Shown here: positions 1 to 7,965 of the stretch, piece after piece | How the letters are laid out: each line of letters begins with the position of its first letter | Numbering within the stretch: position 1 is the stretch's first letter | Translations under genes and position numbers: made by a program | Notes under the pieces: model-generated | The model's database searches: none | Told to the model about the DNA's origin: nothing | The model's input: only the letters and a program-made list of their open reading frames with translations | Source of the DNA: Rhizobium deserti | Lineage (GTDB): Bacteria > Pseudomonadota > Alphaproteobacteria > Rhizobiales > Rhizobiaceae | Length of the DNA: 64,000 nt | Reading direction: 5' to 3' | Assembly (NCBI RefSeq): GCF_004358025.1 | Contig: NZ_SMTL01000001.1 | Coordinates: 62,001-126,000 of the forward strand

Positions 1-1
1 G

Positions 2-952
2 AGTTGGAACCGCCCTGATCGGCAGACTGTCGCTGCCGACGGCGGAGGTGGTCGTGCATCGGCTCCGCTTCCCCCTGCCAAGATCGAACCTCCCCGCAAG
101 GCCAAACTGGCACTTGCACTTGGCGGTGGCGCAGCGCGCGGCTGGGCGCATATCGGCGTCTTGAAGGCGCTCGACGAGGCCGGCATTGAGGTCGGAATGA
201 TCGCAGGCACGTCGATCGGGGCACTGGTTGGCGGTTGTTACCTTGCCGGTAAACTGGACGAACTGGAACAGTTCGCCCGCTCGCTCACCATGCGGCGCAT
301 CGCCGGTTTGCTCGACCTAACCATTGGCGGTGGCGGTCTGTTGGGCGGCATGCGGCTGACCAAACGGATGCAGGAGCACGTGGAGGGGCTGGCCATCGAG
401 GATCTCGGACGCCCCTTCGTCGCCGTCGCGACCGAACTCCACACGGGTCATGAAGTGTGGATATCGAGCGGCTCACTGATCACGGGCCTGCGGGCTTCCT
501 ATGCGCTTCCGGGGATTTTCGAGCCGGTGAAATGCAACAACCGCACGCTGGTCGACGGTGCACTCGTCAATCCCGTCCCTACTTCCGTCTGCCGTGCCTA
601 CGAGCAGCCGCTTGTGGTTGCCGTCAACCTCAACTATGAAATTTTTGGACGTTCAGCCGTGGTCAAACACAGCGCGAGCATCCAGCCGATCGAGATGGAG
701 CAGCGCAACCGAGCCGGCAACGTCCGTGTCGGCGTCACAGGAACCATGGTCCAAGCCTTCAACATCATCCAGGAGCGCATATCGCGCGCCAGGCTCGCCG
801 GCGACCCACCGGACCTTGCCCTGCATCCCCGCCTGAGCGACATCGGCCTGTCGGAATTTCATCGTGCCGGCGACGCCATCCAGCGAGGCTACGACGAGAC
901 AATGGCGCAGATCTCGGCGCTCAAGCGCATGCAGGAAGTCTTCGCTCTCTAG
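2..952 (+). CDS. Patatin-like phospholipase, RssA type (5' end missing)
   Basis: Predicted serine lipid acyl hydrolase of the patatin family. The reading frame is open from base 2, so the true start lies upstream of the window; 316 residues are visible. A glycine-rich oxyanion-hole motif GGGAARG lies near visible residue 41, the nucleophile elbow GTSIG has its Ser near residue 71, and the partner Asp is in VDGALVNP, giving the Ser-Asp dyad of patatins. A TTG codon at 161 is internal, since the oxyanion motif lies before it. The roughly 35 residues before the domain are Gly/Pro-rich and may be a linker. Substrate is unknown; related RssA-like proteins are thought to act on phospholipids. It is followed by a convergent CBS-domain gene. 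Confidence 0.9.
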   Translation, partial: SWNRPDRQTVAADGGGGRASAPLPPAKIEPPRKAKLALALGGGAARGWAHIGVLKALDEAGIEVGMIAGTSIGALVGGCYLAGKLDELEQFARSLTMRRIAGLLDLTIGGGGLLGGMRLTKRMQEHVEGLAIEDLGRPFVAVATELHTGHEVWISSGSLITGLRASYALPGIFEPVKCNNRTLVDGALVNPVPTSVCRAYEQPLVVAVNLNYEIFGRSAVVKHSASIQPIEMEQRNRAGNVRVGVTGTMVQAFNIIQERISRARLAGDPPDLALHPRLSDIGLSEFHRAGDAIQRGYDETMAQISALKRMQEVFAL

Positions 953-976
953 CGCAGACTCTATACCGCCACCCCG

Positions 977-1411
977 TCAGCCTGCAATATAAGCCTTGAT
1001 GTGCTCGGCCTCCAGTTCCACCTCGCGGATCCGCGACTTCACCACATCGCCGATGGAAATGATGCCGATCAGTTTTCCATCCTGCTCGACAGGCACGTGA
1101 CGGAAGCGACCTGCGCTCATCATTCCCATGAGGTCGTCGACGCTCTGCTCTTCGCGGCAACGCTCGACATTCGTCGTCATCGTCGCCTTCACAGGTTGGG
1201 CCAGCACATCAGCACCATTCACCGCGATGGCTCGCACAAGGTCTCGTTCCGTGAAGATGCCGGAAATTCGATCTTCCATTCCGGTGATGACGACCGCGCC
1301 GATCTTCTTGTCGTTCAGGATCTGCGCCACCTCGAGCAAAGTCCGGTCGGGATCAACGGTGACGACGTCGCGCCCCTTGGTGTCCAGCATAGTCTTGACG
1401 GTTGTCGACAT
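977..1411 (-). CDS. CBS domain pair protein
   Basis: A 144-residue stand-alone protein made of two CBS motifs, about residues 10-65 and 78-135. The line IFTERDLVRAIAVNG closes the first motif and LIGIISIGDVVKSRI the second, both typical of CBS repeats. Such pairs bind adenine nucleotides and act as small regulatory modules; no enzymatic domain is attached, so the partner is unknown. A good GGAGAG ribosome binding site precedes the ATG. It lies downstream of the rhomboid gene on the same strand with a gap of about 100 bases, and converges with the patatin gene. Confidence 0.9.
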   Translation of the reverse strand: MSTTVKTMLDTKGRDVVTVDPDRTLLEVAQILNDKKIGAVVITGMEDRISGIFTERDLVRAIAVNGADVLAQPVKATMTTNVERCREEQSVDDLMGMMSAGRFRHVPVEQDGKLIGIISIGDVVKSRIREVELEAEHIKAYIAG

Positions 1412-1514
1412 GGCTCTCTCCTCACCAATCAGTTCGCACTCGGCGACCCCTCCAGCTCGCCAAAAGCGCGCAGTCCTCCTGCGGCTGAAACTTTAGAACG
1501 GCCTTACAAAGAGA

Positions 1515-2273
1515 TCAAGGCGTGGTGATCACGGTACGCGCCGGGCGCTTCACGTCGAACAGAGCAAAAAGCAGGAAGCCGAAGAGGAAGCCGCCAATGT
1601 GGGCATCCCATGCGATCTCACCCGATTCCGCACCCATGAGCGGAAGCCCCAGCGCAATCAGAACATTGCCGAGCAGCCACATGGCCATGAAGATCATGAC
1701 CGTCCGGTTGCGGAATGCGGCAAGGATCGGCTGGCGCGGGTAAAGATGGCCCGACACCCGATCATAGCCCCGCCCCACGGGGAAGGCGAAGCGGCATGCG
1801 GCACCCATCAGGGCTGATACAACGCCAGAGGCCCCAACCAGCAGCGTCTCGTCCCCCCAATGCAGACCTGCGTGAAAGAACGCCGATGCTGCCGCCGAAA
1901 AGATCCAGAAAAGGACATATCTGACGGTGCCGATCCGGCGAACGACAGGAGCTCCGAATGCGGCAAGCCAGAGGGCGTTGAACCCGATATGCTCGATGCT
2001 TCCATGCAGCAGCGAATAGGTTACCGGGGTCCAGAGCCATTCCAGGGGCTGCCCGGAACTCAGATAATCATAACGCAACGGCGTAAAGCCGAAATGCACG
2101 ATCACATAAGCCTGCATGTCTTCGCTAAGAAAATAAGCCCAGACAGCATAAACTGCGACCAGCAGGGATAGCGTTGCAACCAGGCTGCGCGGCAGGTTGA
2201 AAATCGGCTGCGAAGCAACCGCCTGAGCCTGCCTCTCACCCTCTTCCGGAGCCAGATTGCGCTTCTCGTCCAT
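1515..2273 (-). CDS. Rhomboid family intramembrane serine protease
   Basis: A 252-residue polytopic membrane protein with about six hydrophobic segments after a polar cytoplasmic N-terminus of about 30 residues. The catalytic Ser is in GASGVVSALMG (near residue 148) and the catalytic His is in the last helix, in AHIGGFLFGF. The early helix motif HGSIEHIGFNALWL matches the conserved rhomboid H-x3-H-x3-N. It cleaves transmembrane helices inside the bilayer; the substrate cannot be told from sequence. An AAGGAC ribosome binding site stands before the ATG. A PAS gene diverges from it. Confidence 0.92.
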   Translation of the reverse strand: MDEKRNLAPEEGERQAQAVASQPIFNLPRSLVATLSLLVAVYAVWAYFLSEDMQAYVIVHFGFTPLRYDYLSSGQPLEWLWTPVTYSLLHGSIEHIGFNALWLAAFGAPVVRRIGTVRYVLFWIFSAAASAFFHAGLHWGDETLLVGASGVVSALMGAACRFAFPVGRGYDRVSGHLYPRQPILAAFRNRTVMIFMAMWLLGNVLIALGLPLMGAESGEIAWDAHIGGFLFGFLLFALFDVKRPARTVITTP

Positions 2274-2467
2274 GCTTGTCCTTCCGTAATTGCTTCAGCC
2301 TTACAGGAGGGCATTTTGAAAAGGAAGCAGGTCACTCCCGCAGACCGGTAGCGGAGATGCTCAACAACGGAACCTGCTACCAATCCTTAACCATAGCCAC
2401 CTGCTCGTGGCACGATTTTCGCTGCAGTTCAGTTTCCGGTCGCGTCTGTGGCGTGACCTGTATTGGA

Positions 2468-3079
2468 ATGGAGCACGCATACCGAATGCAAAACCAGGCA
2501 AGCAGACAGGTCTTCGACTACTGGATCCAGCTGCGCGGCAGCCGCCCTGCACCGCTGCGCACGGAAATCGATCCCGTGGCTTTGCGCCGCATTCTGCCGC
2601 ATCTGTTCATTGCCGAAAGTGGCCCTCAAGAAACGCTCTCCTTCCGCCTCGCAGGAACACGTATCTGCGACCTGTTCGACCGAGAGTTTCGCGGCAGTTC
2701 TTTCGGCGCCATCTGGACGGACGGGGAAAGCAGCCGATCTCTGGAGATCGTTCAGAACGTCATCCATTACGAGCAGCCGGCCTTGCTTCAAGTCAACGTC
2801 GCAAAGGATGAGGAAGCATATCATTATGAGATGCTTCTGCTCCCCGTTCGTTCAGGAGGGTCGCACAGCGACCGCGTCCTTGGCGCGCTCCTGCCCCAGC
2901 AGGAGCCAGTCCCAGACACAGCATTTCCGGCAGTCGGTCTTGCGCTTGAAAGCTGGACCTTGCTCGGAAGCGATAGTGGAGAGCCGCAGATGGACGGGGC
3001 TGGCGGAGATGACGGTCCTTTCTCGCGCTTCTGGCGATCGCTTCCGGCTACCTTCGTCAGCCACAACCGCCTGCCCTGA
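2468..3079 (+). CDS. PAS domain protein (PAS_5 / DUF1388-like)
   Basis: A 203-residue soluble protein. Residues about 10-150 read as the PAS_5 fold common in Rhizobiales, opening with VFDYWIQLRGSRPAPLR, then LRRILPHLFIAE and FRLAGTRICDLFDREFRG. There is no output domain, so it probably senses or docks rather than acts as an enzyme. The open frame extends 64 codons upstream but those residues look non-coding. I take ATG 2468; ATG 2486 (MQNQASRQ) is equally possible, with GGAG 12 bases before it. The roughly 195 bases between this gene and the divergent rhomboid gene hold both promoters. Function unknown. Confidence 0.75.
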   Translation: MEHAYRMQNQASRQVFDYWIQLRGSRPAPLRTEIDPVALRRILPHLFIAESGPQETLSFRLAGTRICDLFDREFRGSSFGAIWTDGESSRSLEIVQNVIHYEQPALLQVNVAKDEEAYHYEMLLLPVRSGGSHSDRVLGALLPQQEPVPDTAFPAVGLALESWTLLGSDSGEPQMDGAGGDDGPFSRFWRSLPATFVSHNRLP

Positions 3080-3159
3080 ACCGCGACTCTTGGCTGGAAC
3101 GTTATGTTAACTGGCCGCCGCTATAGTCTCCGTCGCAGGTCCCTTCAGAGAAGCTGTTT

Positions 3160-3771
3160 ATGTTTTCCTTCCAGCCGGCCGCCAGTCCGTCGACGCAGAA
3201 CGTCCCCGCTCAGCGGTCGTTTCAGCGCGTCTCGGTCAACGTCTCCGGACGACTGATGCTGGCCAGCCAAGAGGAATTCCCTTGCTCGGTCGTTGATATG
3301 TCGCCAGGCGATGTACATTTTGCCTGCATCGGCCGGCCCCGGTCTGGCGAACGCGTCATTGCTTATCTGGATCACATCGGAAGGCTCGAAGGTACGGTTG
3401 TTGCCGTTACCGACCAAGGCTTCACCATGACGATCAACGCGACCGACCGTAAACGGGAAAAGCTTGCGGCGCAGCTGACCTGGATCGCCAACAAACATGA
3501 ACTCGGCCTGCCGGAAGACCGCCGCCACGACCGTTTGACGCCGCGCAACACTCTGTGCGACCTTACGCTCGACGACGGGCGCCTTTACAAGTGCCGGATC
3601 ATGGACCTTTCGCTCTCCGGTGCAGCTGTCGATCTCGAGATCCGACCGGACCTCGGCACGCCGGTGCGCCTCGGCAATATGCGTGGTCGGGTCGTCCGCC
3701 ACTTCATGGAAGGCGTCGCCATCGAGTTCAGCTCGGTGCAGTCTCGCGAAGCGCTGACGGAATTCCTGTAA
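3160..3771 (+). CDS. Protein with two PilZ domains (c-di-GMP effector candidate)
   Basis: A 203-residue soluble protein that reads as two tandem PilZ domains. The first begins with R-x3-R in RSFQRVSV, with a shortened DMSPGD in place of D/N-x-S-x2-G. The second has the full signature: RRHDRLTPR near residue 122 and DLSLSGAAVDL near 151. PilZ domains bind cyclic di-GMP through these Arg and D-x-S-x-x-G residues, so the second domain is the likely ligand site and the first may be degenerate. The downstream neighbour is a BTLCP protease, a family that includes LapG, which suggests surface adhesion or motility control. A TATAGT element lies at 3122-3127. The target is unknown. Confidence 0.85.
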   Translation: MFSFQPAASPSTQNVPAQRSFQRVSVNVSGRLMLASQEEFPCSVVDMSPGDVHFACIGRPRSGERVIAYLDHIGRLEGTVVAVTDQGFTMTINATDRKREKLAAQLTWIANKHELGLPEDRRHDRLTPRNTLCDLTLDDGRLYKCRIMDLSLSGAAVDLEIRPDLGTPVRLGNMRGRVVRHFMEGVAIEFSSVQSREALTEFL

Positions 3772-3778
3772 CGCCGTC

Positions 3779-3794
3779 ACGGCCTTCAGGCCGT
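3779..3794 (+). terminator. Weak hairpin after the PilZ gene
   Basis: ACGGCC / GGCCGT arms (6 bp) with a TTCA loop, 7 bases after the stop codon. No T-tract follows, so it is at most a weak or factor-dependent end. Confidence 0.3.
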
Positions 3795-3957
3795 TCCAGG
3801 GAAGCGCCTCGTCGCGACTCTCCCCAAATCTCCCGTACCCACCACCATCTGTAAAAGTGTTCGGCCTCCGGCGCACGGACGAATGAGTGTAACTGCCCGG
3901 CCCTGGAGCCACGTCAACGCCTAACCCCGCCTTCGTGCAGAGCTAACGCGCATTCCC

Positions 3958-3976
3958 GATATCGTCCCGCGATATC
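3958..3976. repeat. Perfect inverted repeat GATATCG-N5-CGATATC
   Basis: Two perfect 7-base arms around TCCCG. It sits in the middle of a non-coding gap, about 185 bases after the PilZ gene. It could be an operator or a short stem-loop; no protein family can be assigned. Confidence 0.35.
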
Positions 3977-4267
3977 ATTGCCTACCGAAGGTGACCTTGC
4001 GCTGACTGGCCGCGGATTTTTCTGTATCTTTTTGGGAATTTTTTTTGGCGGGTGAACCCCTATCCGACCAGCTGATTTCTGCGGCGGAAGGACTTTGCCG
4101 GGTCCAGGGCCGGCTCAACCGATATCAGTCAGGCTTGTCATGACATCCGGTTAGAACCAGCCGACGGCGCTAAAAAGCCATTGGACGCAAGGCTTTAACT
4201 TGACCGGAAGCAAATCCGATATACCGCTCGGCTGGCTGATTTTCAGTACAATTTGAACTAAATTTTG

Positions 4268-4307
4268 CGCGTATTTTACGCGTGTTTTAGACAAGTTTGA
4301 TTATAAT
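4268..4307 (+). promoter_or_regulatory. Promoter of the BTLCP gene with a palindrome at the -35 position
   Basis: A perfect -10 hexamer TATAAT lies at 4302-4307, 82 bases before the BTLCP start codon. At the expected -35 place there is no TTGACA-like element; instead a perfect palindrome CGCGTA-TTT-TACGCG occupies 4268-4282. Its centre would be near -39 of the inferred transcription start (about 4314). This geometry resembles class II activator sites. The regulator is unknown. Confidence 0.5.
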
Positions 4308-4388
4308 AAGCGTTTGATTTTACTACGCTATTTTGCGGTCGCTCAAAGTCTGTGTGGCACTGTCATCCCAAGAACGGGAGACAGAAAA

Positions 4389-5000
4389 ATGAAATGTCTT
4401 AAGGCTCTTGGCCTCGCCATCGCAACCGCAGTCGTCGCAGTTTCTTCCACAATGCCATCCTTCGGCATGTCCAATGGCGCGATGCGCGTCATCGGCCAGG
4501 CCAACCCGCCGATCGGCCATTACGAGTTCTGCAAGACCTATGTCAGCGAATGCGCCACGACCTATAAAGACGCCGGCCCTGCGGCCCTGACGGAAGAGAA
4601 GTGGCGGACGCTTCTGGACGTCAACTACAGCGTCAACACAGCGATCCAGCCGATGACGGACCAGGAAATCTTTGGCATCGAAGAGCGCTGGGCCTATCCT
4701 CGTACGGTTGGCGACTGCGAAGACTTCGCCCTCCTCAAGCGCAAGATGCTGATGGCCAAGGGCTTTGACGCCTCCGACCTGTTGATCACGGTGGTTCTGC
4801 AGCCGAATGGCGAAGGCCATGCCGTGCTCACCGTTCGCACCGACCGCGGAGATTTCGTGCTCGACAACATGCGCAACAAGGTCCTGTTGTGGTCGGACAC
4901 GGAATATACGTTCCTGAAGCGCCAGTCGAACGAAGACCCGGCGCGCTGGGTCAAGCTCCAGGACGGCCGTGCCGTCGCCGTCGGCAGCGTCGGCAAGTAA
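4389..5000 (+). CDS. Transglutaminase-like cysteine proteinase BTLCP (LapG-like)
   Basis: A 203-residue exported protein of the BTLCP family (DUF920), the family that contains the periplasmic adhesin protease LapG. The first 25 residues form a signal peptide (MKCLKALGLAIATAVVAVSS, cleavage probably after SFGM or nearby). The catalytic Cys is in VGDCEDFALLK (near 109), the His in EGHAVLTV (near 144) and the Asp in LDNMRNK (near 160), the family triad. I chose ATG 4389 because GGGAGA lies at the right distance and the signal peptide begins there; the frame upstream is not protein-like. It follows a PilZ gene. Which surface protein it cuts, if any, is unknown. The promoter is unusual, with a palindrome at -35. 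Confidence 0.88.
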   Translation: MKCLKALGLAIATAVVAVSSTMPSFGMSNGAMRVIGQANPPIGHYEFCKTYVSECATTYKDAGPAALTEEKWRTLLDVNYSVNTAIQPMTDQEIFGIEERWAYPRTVGDCEDFALLKRKMLMAKGFDASDLLITVVLQPNGEGHAVLTVRTDRGDFVLDNMRNKVLLWSDTEYTFLKRQSNEDPARWVKLQDGRAVAVGSVGK

Positions 5001-5087
5001 ACCGCCCGTCCACACCCCCACAACACTCGAAGTCGCCCGCCGAGGAAACTATGCAGTCTCTCCATGCAATCTCGTCGGCTGATGCGC

Positions 5088-5103
5088 TTAACCTGAAATT
5101 AAC
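5088..5103 (+). promoter_or_regulatory. CtrA-type box TTAA-N7-TTAAC
   Basis: An exact TTAA-N7-TTAAC with spacer CCTGAAA, the full consensus of the alphaproteobacterial cell-cycle regulator CtrA. It is 102 bases before the ATG of the membrane-anchored unknown protein at 5205, a sensible promoter distance. I found no second copy of the full motif in the intergenic regions I inspected. Confidence 0.5.
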
Positions 5104-5204
5104 CATGTAAAACGGAAACTGCCGACGCGCCCGCGCCGGCAAGTTTGAGAGACTGCTCCAATCCTGCGCACGGGTTTAGGATTTCACGCGGGAACGGAGC
5201 ACTC

Positions 5205-5966
5205 ATGGCAAGCGTACAGCCAGCGTCTTCTCAGGCGCCTGAACAGGCCCTCATCTCCGGCCGCTTCATATACAAGCTCACGGCTGCAGTCGCGGCACTT
5301 GCGCTCCTGACTACAGCAATCAGCGTCGGCGGACAGTGGTTCGGCAAGAGGATTGCACTTGGCGGTCATACCGAAAGCAGACAAGAATATTTCGTTGAGA
5401 CCGGGCAGGACCATCTCAAGCTTCCAGCGAACGCCATTCGCTTTCATGAGCAGCGCCACTCGGGAAGCGCCGAACGCATCGACCTCTACCTAGCCTGGCC
5501 GGAACTGCAGGGCTACAGCAAAGACCTGAGGCCGAGGTTCGATGACGTCTCGCGACCCGAATCGTTGATTTTTCTGCAGCTTTCGCAGAGCACGATGTCA
5601 CGCGACATGTCAGGCCGGCTGGAGCCGATCTACACCCATCTCTTTGAGGGACCGCCGCAGCCAGCCGTGGCCGGACTGACGCTCCATCACTTGCGCGGAG
5701 ACAGCGGCTATGGCCGCGAGGTGATCCTCACGGCCTCGCGGGGCACGGCACCTGACTACGTCGTCCGCTGCATTCTTCCCGCTGCCGGCGAAAGACCCAC
5801 CAGCGGTGACTGCCAGCGGGACATCCGTTTGGGACAGGATTTGATTGTGCTTTACCGCTTTTCCAGCGCTCTTTTGAAGGACTGGCAACATATTGATGCC
5901 GCAGTTGGATCATTTGTCGAAACCCGCCTTGCCGAAGCGCGAACGGTGGCGGGCAGTGATCGTTAA
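5205..5966 (+). CDS. Membrane-anchored periplasmic protein of unknown function
   Basis: A 253-residue protein I do not recognise beyond a conserved rhizobial hypothetical. Residues about 1-22 are cytoplasmic, 23-45 form one transmembrane helix (LTAAVAALALLTTAISVGG), and the remaining 200 residues should lie in the periplasm. That part has two Cys (in VVRCILPA and SGDCQRDI) about 15 residues apart that could form a disulfide. GGAACGGAG before the ATG fixes the start. It sits between a BTLCP protease and a SPOR-domain DD-carboxypeptidase and has a CtrA-type box upstream, which suggests a cell-envelope role tied to the cell cycle; that is inference only. Confidence 0.75.
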   Translation: MASVQPASSQAPEQALISGRFIYKLTAAVAALALLTTAISVGGQWFGKRIALGGHTESRQEYFVETGQDHLKLPANAIRFHEQRHSGSAERIDLYLAWPELQGYSKDLRPRFDDVSRPESLIFLQLSQSTMSRDMSGRLEPIYTHLFEGPPQPAVAGLTLHHLRGDSGYGREVILTASRGTAPDYVVRCILPAAGERPTSGDCQRDIRLGQDLIVLYRFSSALLKDWQHIDAAVGSFVETRLAEARTVAGSDR

Positions 5967-6080
5967 AATGTCGGCGGCCGGCATAAGCCGCCGTTCATCA
6001 TAAACCTCTTGGTAACGCTATTCCCCTAGATTGGCCGCAACGGTCGCGACGGGGGTGCGTCCGGAAATAATACATACCTC

Positions 6081-7613
6081 ATGCAAACGATGAGTGCGGC
6101 AGTGTCGAAAAGCATGTTCTCCACTTCCCTCCCCAAGGGTCGTGCGGCCGTCCAGGGACGGTATCTCGGATATATCCTGACAATCGCGTTGGCGTTTTCG
6201 TTCTTTGCGCAGCCTGCGCATGCTGAGCCAAAATATGCCGGCATCGTTGTGGACGCAAAGACCGGGAAGGTTCTTTACGGTGAAGATCCGGATGGTCTGC
6301 GTTATCCTGCTTCCCTCACCAAGATGATGACGCTCTACCTTACCTTCGAGGCGCTTGAGGCTGGTCGCATTTCGCTTGATTCGCAGGTTCCGGTATCTGC
6401 ACATGCGGCGGCCGAGCCTCCCTCCAAGCTCGGTGTGCGTCCCGGCGGCGCGATCACCGTGGATCAGGCAATTCGGGCACTCGTCACCCGTTCGGCCAAT
6501 GACATGGCTACGGCGCTCGGCGAGTATGTTGGCGGCTCCGAAGAGCGTTTCGCGCAGATGATGACGAGCAAGGCACGCGCGCTTGGCATGACACGCACCA
6601 CCTACCGCAATGCCAACGGCTTGCCCAACACAGCACAGATGACCACCGCCCGCGACCAGGCGCGGCTTGGTATCGCCCTGCGTCAGCATTTCCCGCAGTA
6701 TTACGGCTACTTCTCGATCCGTACCTTCAATTTCGGCAAGCAGGTCATCGGCAACCACAACCGTCTCGTGGGAACCGTAAAGGGCGTTGACGGCATCAAG
6801 ACCGGCTATACCCGCGCTGCCGGCAGCAATCTGGCGACCTCGGCACAGCTCGATGGCCGCTCCATCGTCGCCGTTGTCCTCGGTGGTCGCTCCAGTGCTG
6901 CCCGTGATGCCACCATGCGCAAGCTCGTGGCTGAATATCTCCCTAAGGCATCCCGCGCCGGCGACAGCAATCTTGTCGCGCTGGCTCCGGCTGCCCGCGT
7001 TGCGGCGCCCGTCCCCACCATGCCGGTGGTATCCCAGCCTCGTGTTGCCGCCTCGGCCTCCGATGCCCGGCAGCTGACGGCGCTCGATCTTCCCAATAGC
7101 GGCCCGGTTCCCGGTGCCCGCTATACGGAGCAGCCTGTCGCACCAGCTTCGGCCTATATCGGCGAATCGTCGCAGAAGAAGACCGCAAGCCAAGTGTTGA
7201 ATGCAGCCATGGCGAACTCCCCGGCTGTGCCCACGCCGGCTCCGGAATACCTCCCCAAGCGCGCTGCGGCGATCGTCGTCGCCGACAGCGTCAGCGAAAA
7301 AGCCGCCGTCGATCAGGTAACAACCGCTTCCACGGGCGAACCCGCCAGGTCTGTATCTCGCGCGGCTTCCGGCTGGGTTATCCAGATCGGCGTTTCTCCG
7401 AGCGAGAAATTGGCTCTCGATCTCCTGCAGACTGCGCAGGATAAAGGCGGCAAGGTATTGCGTTCCGCCAAACCTTTCACCGTCGCGTTCAGCAGCAGTG
7501 GCGGCCAGGTCTATCGCGCGCGCTTCGGCGGCTTCGATGACCAGAAGACGGCAAGCGATGCCTGCGGCATCCTAAAGAAGAAGGGCATCAGCTGCTGGGC
7601 CTCGATGCAGTAA
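6081..7613 (+). CDS. D-alanyl-D-alanine carboxypeptidase with C-terminal SPOR domain
   Basis: A 510-residue class C low-molecular-mass penicillin-binding protein, which trims the terminal D-Ala from peptidoglycan stem peptides in the periplasm. A signal segment lies near residues 30-50 (ILTIALAFSFFAQPAHA). The three active-site motifs are present: SLTKM (near 79), SAND (near 138) and KTGYT (near 240). A Pro/Ala-rich linker (about 300-425) leads to a SPOR domain (about 430-510, from GWVIQIGVSPSEK), which binds denuded glycan at division sites. The fusion suggests septal action. Start could also be ATG 6090 or 6114. The unknown membrane protein is upstream on the same strand. Confidence 0.93.
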   Translation: MQTMSAAVSKSMFSTSLPKGRAAVQGRYLGYILTIALAFSFFAQPAHAEPKYAGIVVDAKTGKVLYGEDPDGLRYPASLTKMMTLYLTFEALEAGRISLDSQVPVSAHAAAEPPSKLGVRPGGAITVDQAIRALVTRSANDMATALGEYVGGSEERFAQMMTSKARALGMTRTTYRNANGLPNTAQMTTARDQARLGIALRQHFPQYYGYFSIRTFNFGKQVIGNHNRLVGTVKGVDGIKTGYTRAAGSNLATSAQLDGRSIVAVVLGGRSSAARDATMRKLVAEYLPKASRAGDSNLVALAPAARVAAPVPTMPVVSQPRVAASASDARQLTALDLPNSGPVPGARYTEQPVAPASAYIGESSQKKTASQVLNAAMANSPAVPTPAPEYLPKRAAAIVVADSVSEKAAVDQVTTASTGEPARSVSRAASGWVIQIGVSPSEKLALDLLQTAQDKGGKVLRSAKPFTVAFSSSGGQVYRARFGGFDDQKTASDACGILKKKGISCWASMQ

Positions 7614-7623
7614 GCATCCGTCA

Positions 7624-7657
7624 GCGGTCGACTTAGTGACCGCGCCTTGTTCGGCGC
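7624..7657 (+). terminator. Two adjoining hairpins after the carboxypeptidase gene
   Basis: GCGGTC / GACCGC (7624-7643, loop GACTTAGT) runs straight into GCGCC / GGCGC (7642-7657). They lie 11 bases after the stop codon. No T-tract follows, so termination is only a suggestion. Confidence 0.4.
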
Positions 7658-7694
7658 GGTGAAATCTCGAATGTAATGCGTAACGGGGTTTCCC

Positions 7695-7964
7695 ATGGGA
7701 ATGAATGAAAACAGCGCTGACCTGGCGTTCGCGTCGGGTGCCAGGAGCAAGGCCAGGGGCGTTGCCCTCAACCCTCTTCATGAAGCAGCCATGCGGCTGG
7801 CAGGCCTTGGCCTCAACCGCTCGAAGGAAAAGACCAAGGATCTCGTCGCTATGCTTCTGAGCCATGGGGCGCGCGCGTGGCGTCACTCGCAGCCGGAGGC
7901 GAGCGTCCATCTTCACATTGGCAAACGCGGCGGACACTCCCCCGTGCGGCTCAGGCTACGCTGA
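7695..7964 (+). CDS. Small hypothetical protein
   Basis: An 89-residue frame that I do not recognise. It fills an otherwise empty stretch between the carboxypeptidase and the convergent DUF1489 gene. The first 60 residues have normal codon use for this genome and a helical look (HEAAMRLAGLGLNRSKEKTKDL); the last 25 are His/Arg-rich and less protein-like, so the frame may be shortened or altered at its end. Starts at 7695 or 7701 are possible; no strong ribosome binding site is seen. The stop codon lies 1 base from the end of the opposing gene. It may be a real small protein or chance. Confidence 0.4.
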   Translation: MGMNENSADLAFASGARSKARGVALNPLHEAAMRLAGLGLNRSKEKTKDLVAMLLSHGARAWRHSQPEASVHLHIGKRGGHSPVRLRLR

Positions 7965-7965
7965 T

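Larger units (their letters stand above)
3772..4388. other. 617-base gap without a supported gene
   Basis: I find no credible coding frame here. The first part holds a small hairpin just after the PilZ gene (3779-3794) and a perfect inverted repeat at 3958-3976. The last 130 bases are strikingly AT-rich compared with the surroundings and contain the promoter and palindrome of the next gene. The middle (about 3980-4200) has T-rich tracts and no clear ORF. A small RNA gene would be possible but nothing specific supports one. Confidence 0.6.

Noticed and set aside
2308..2346. GGAGG followed by a TTG and a few codons in the rhomboid-PAS gap
   Set aside because: The frame closes after 11 codons (KRKQVTPADR), too short to support as a gene.
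3145..3912. Minus-strand frame opposite the PilZ gene
   Set aside because: The PilZ signatures on the plus strand explain the region; the antisense protein is not recognisable.
6018..7193. Minus-strand frame opposite the DD-carboxypeptidase
   Set aside because: All three penicillin-binding motifs lie on the plus strand, so this is a shadow.
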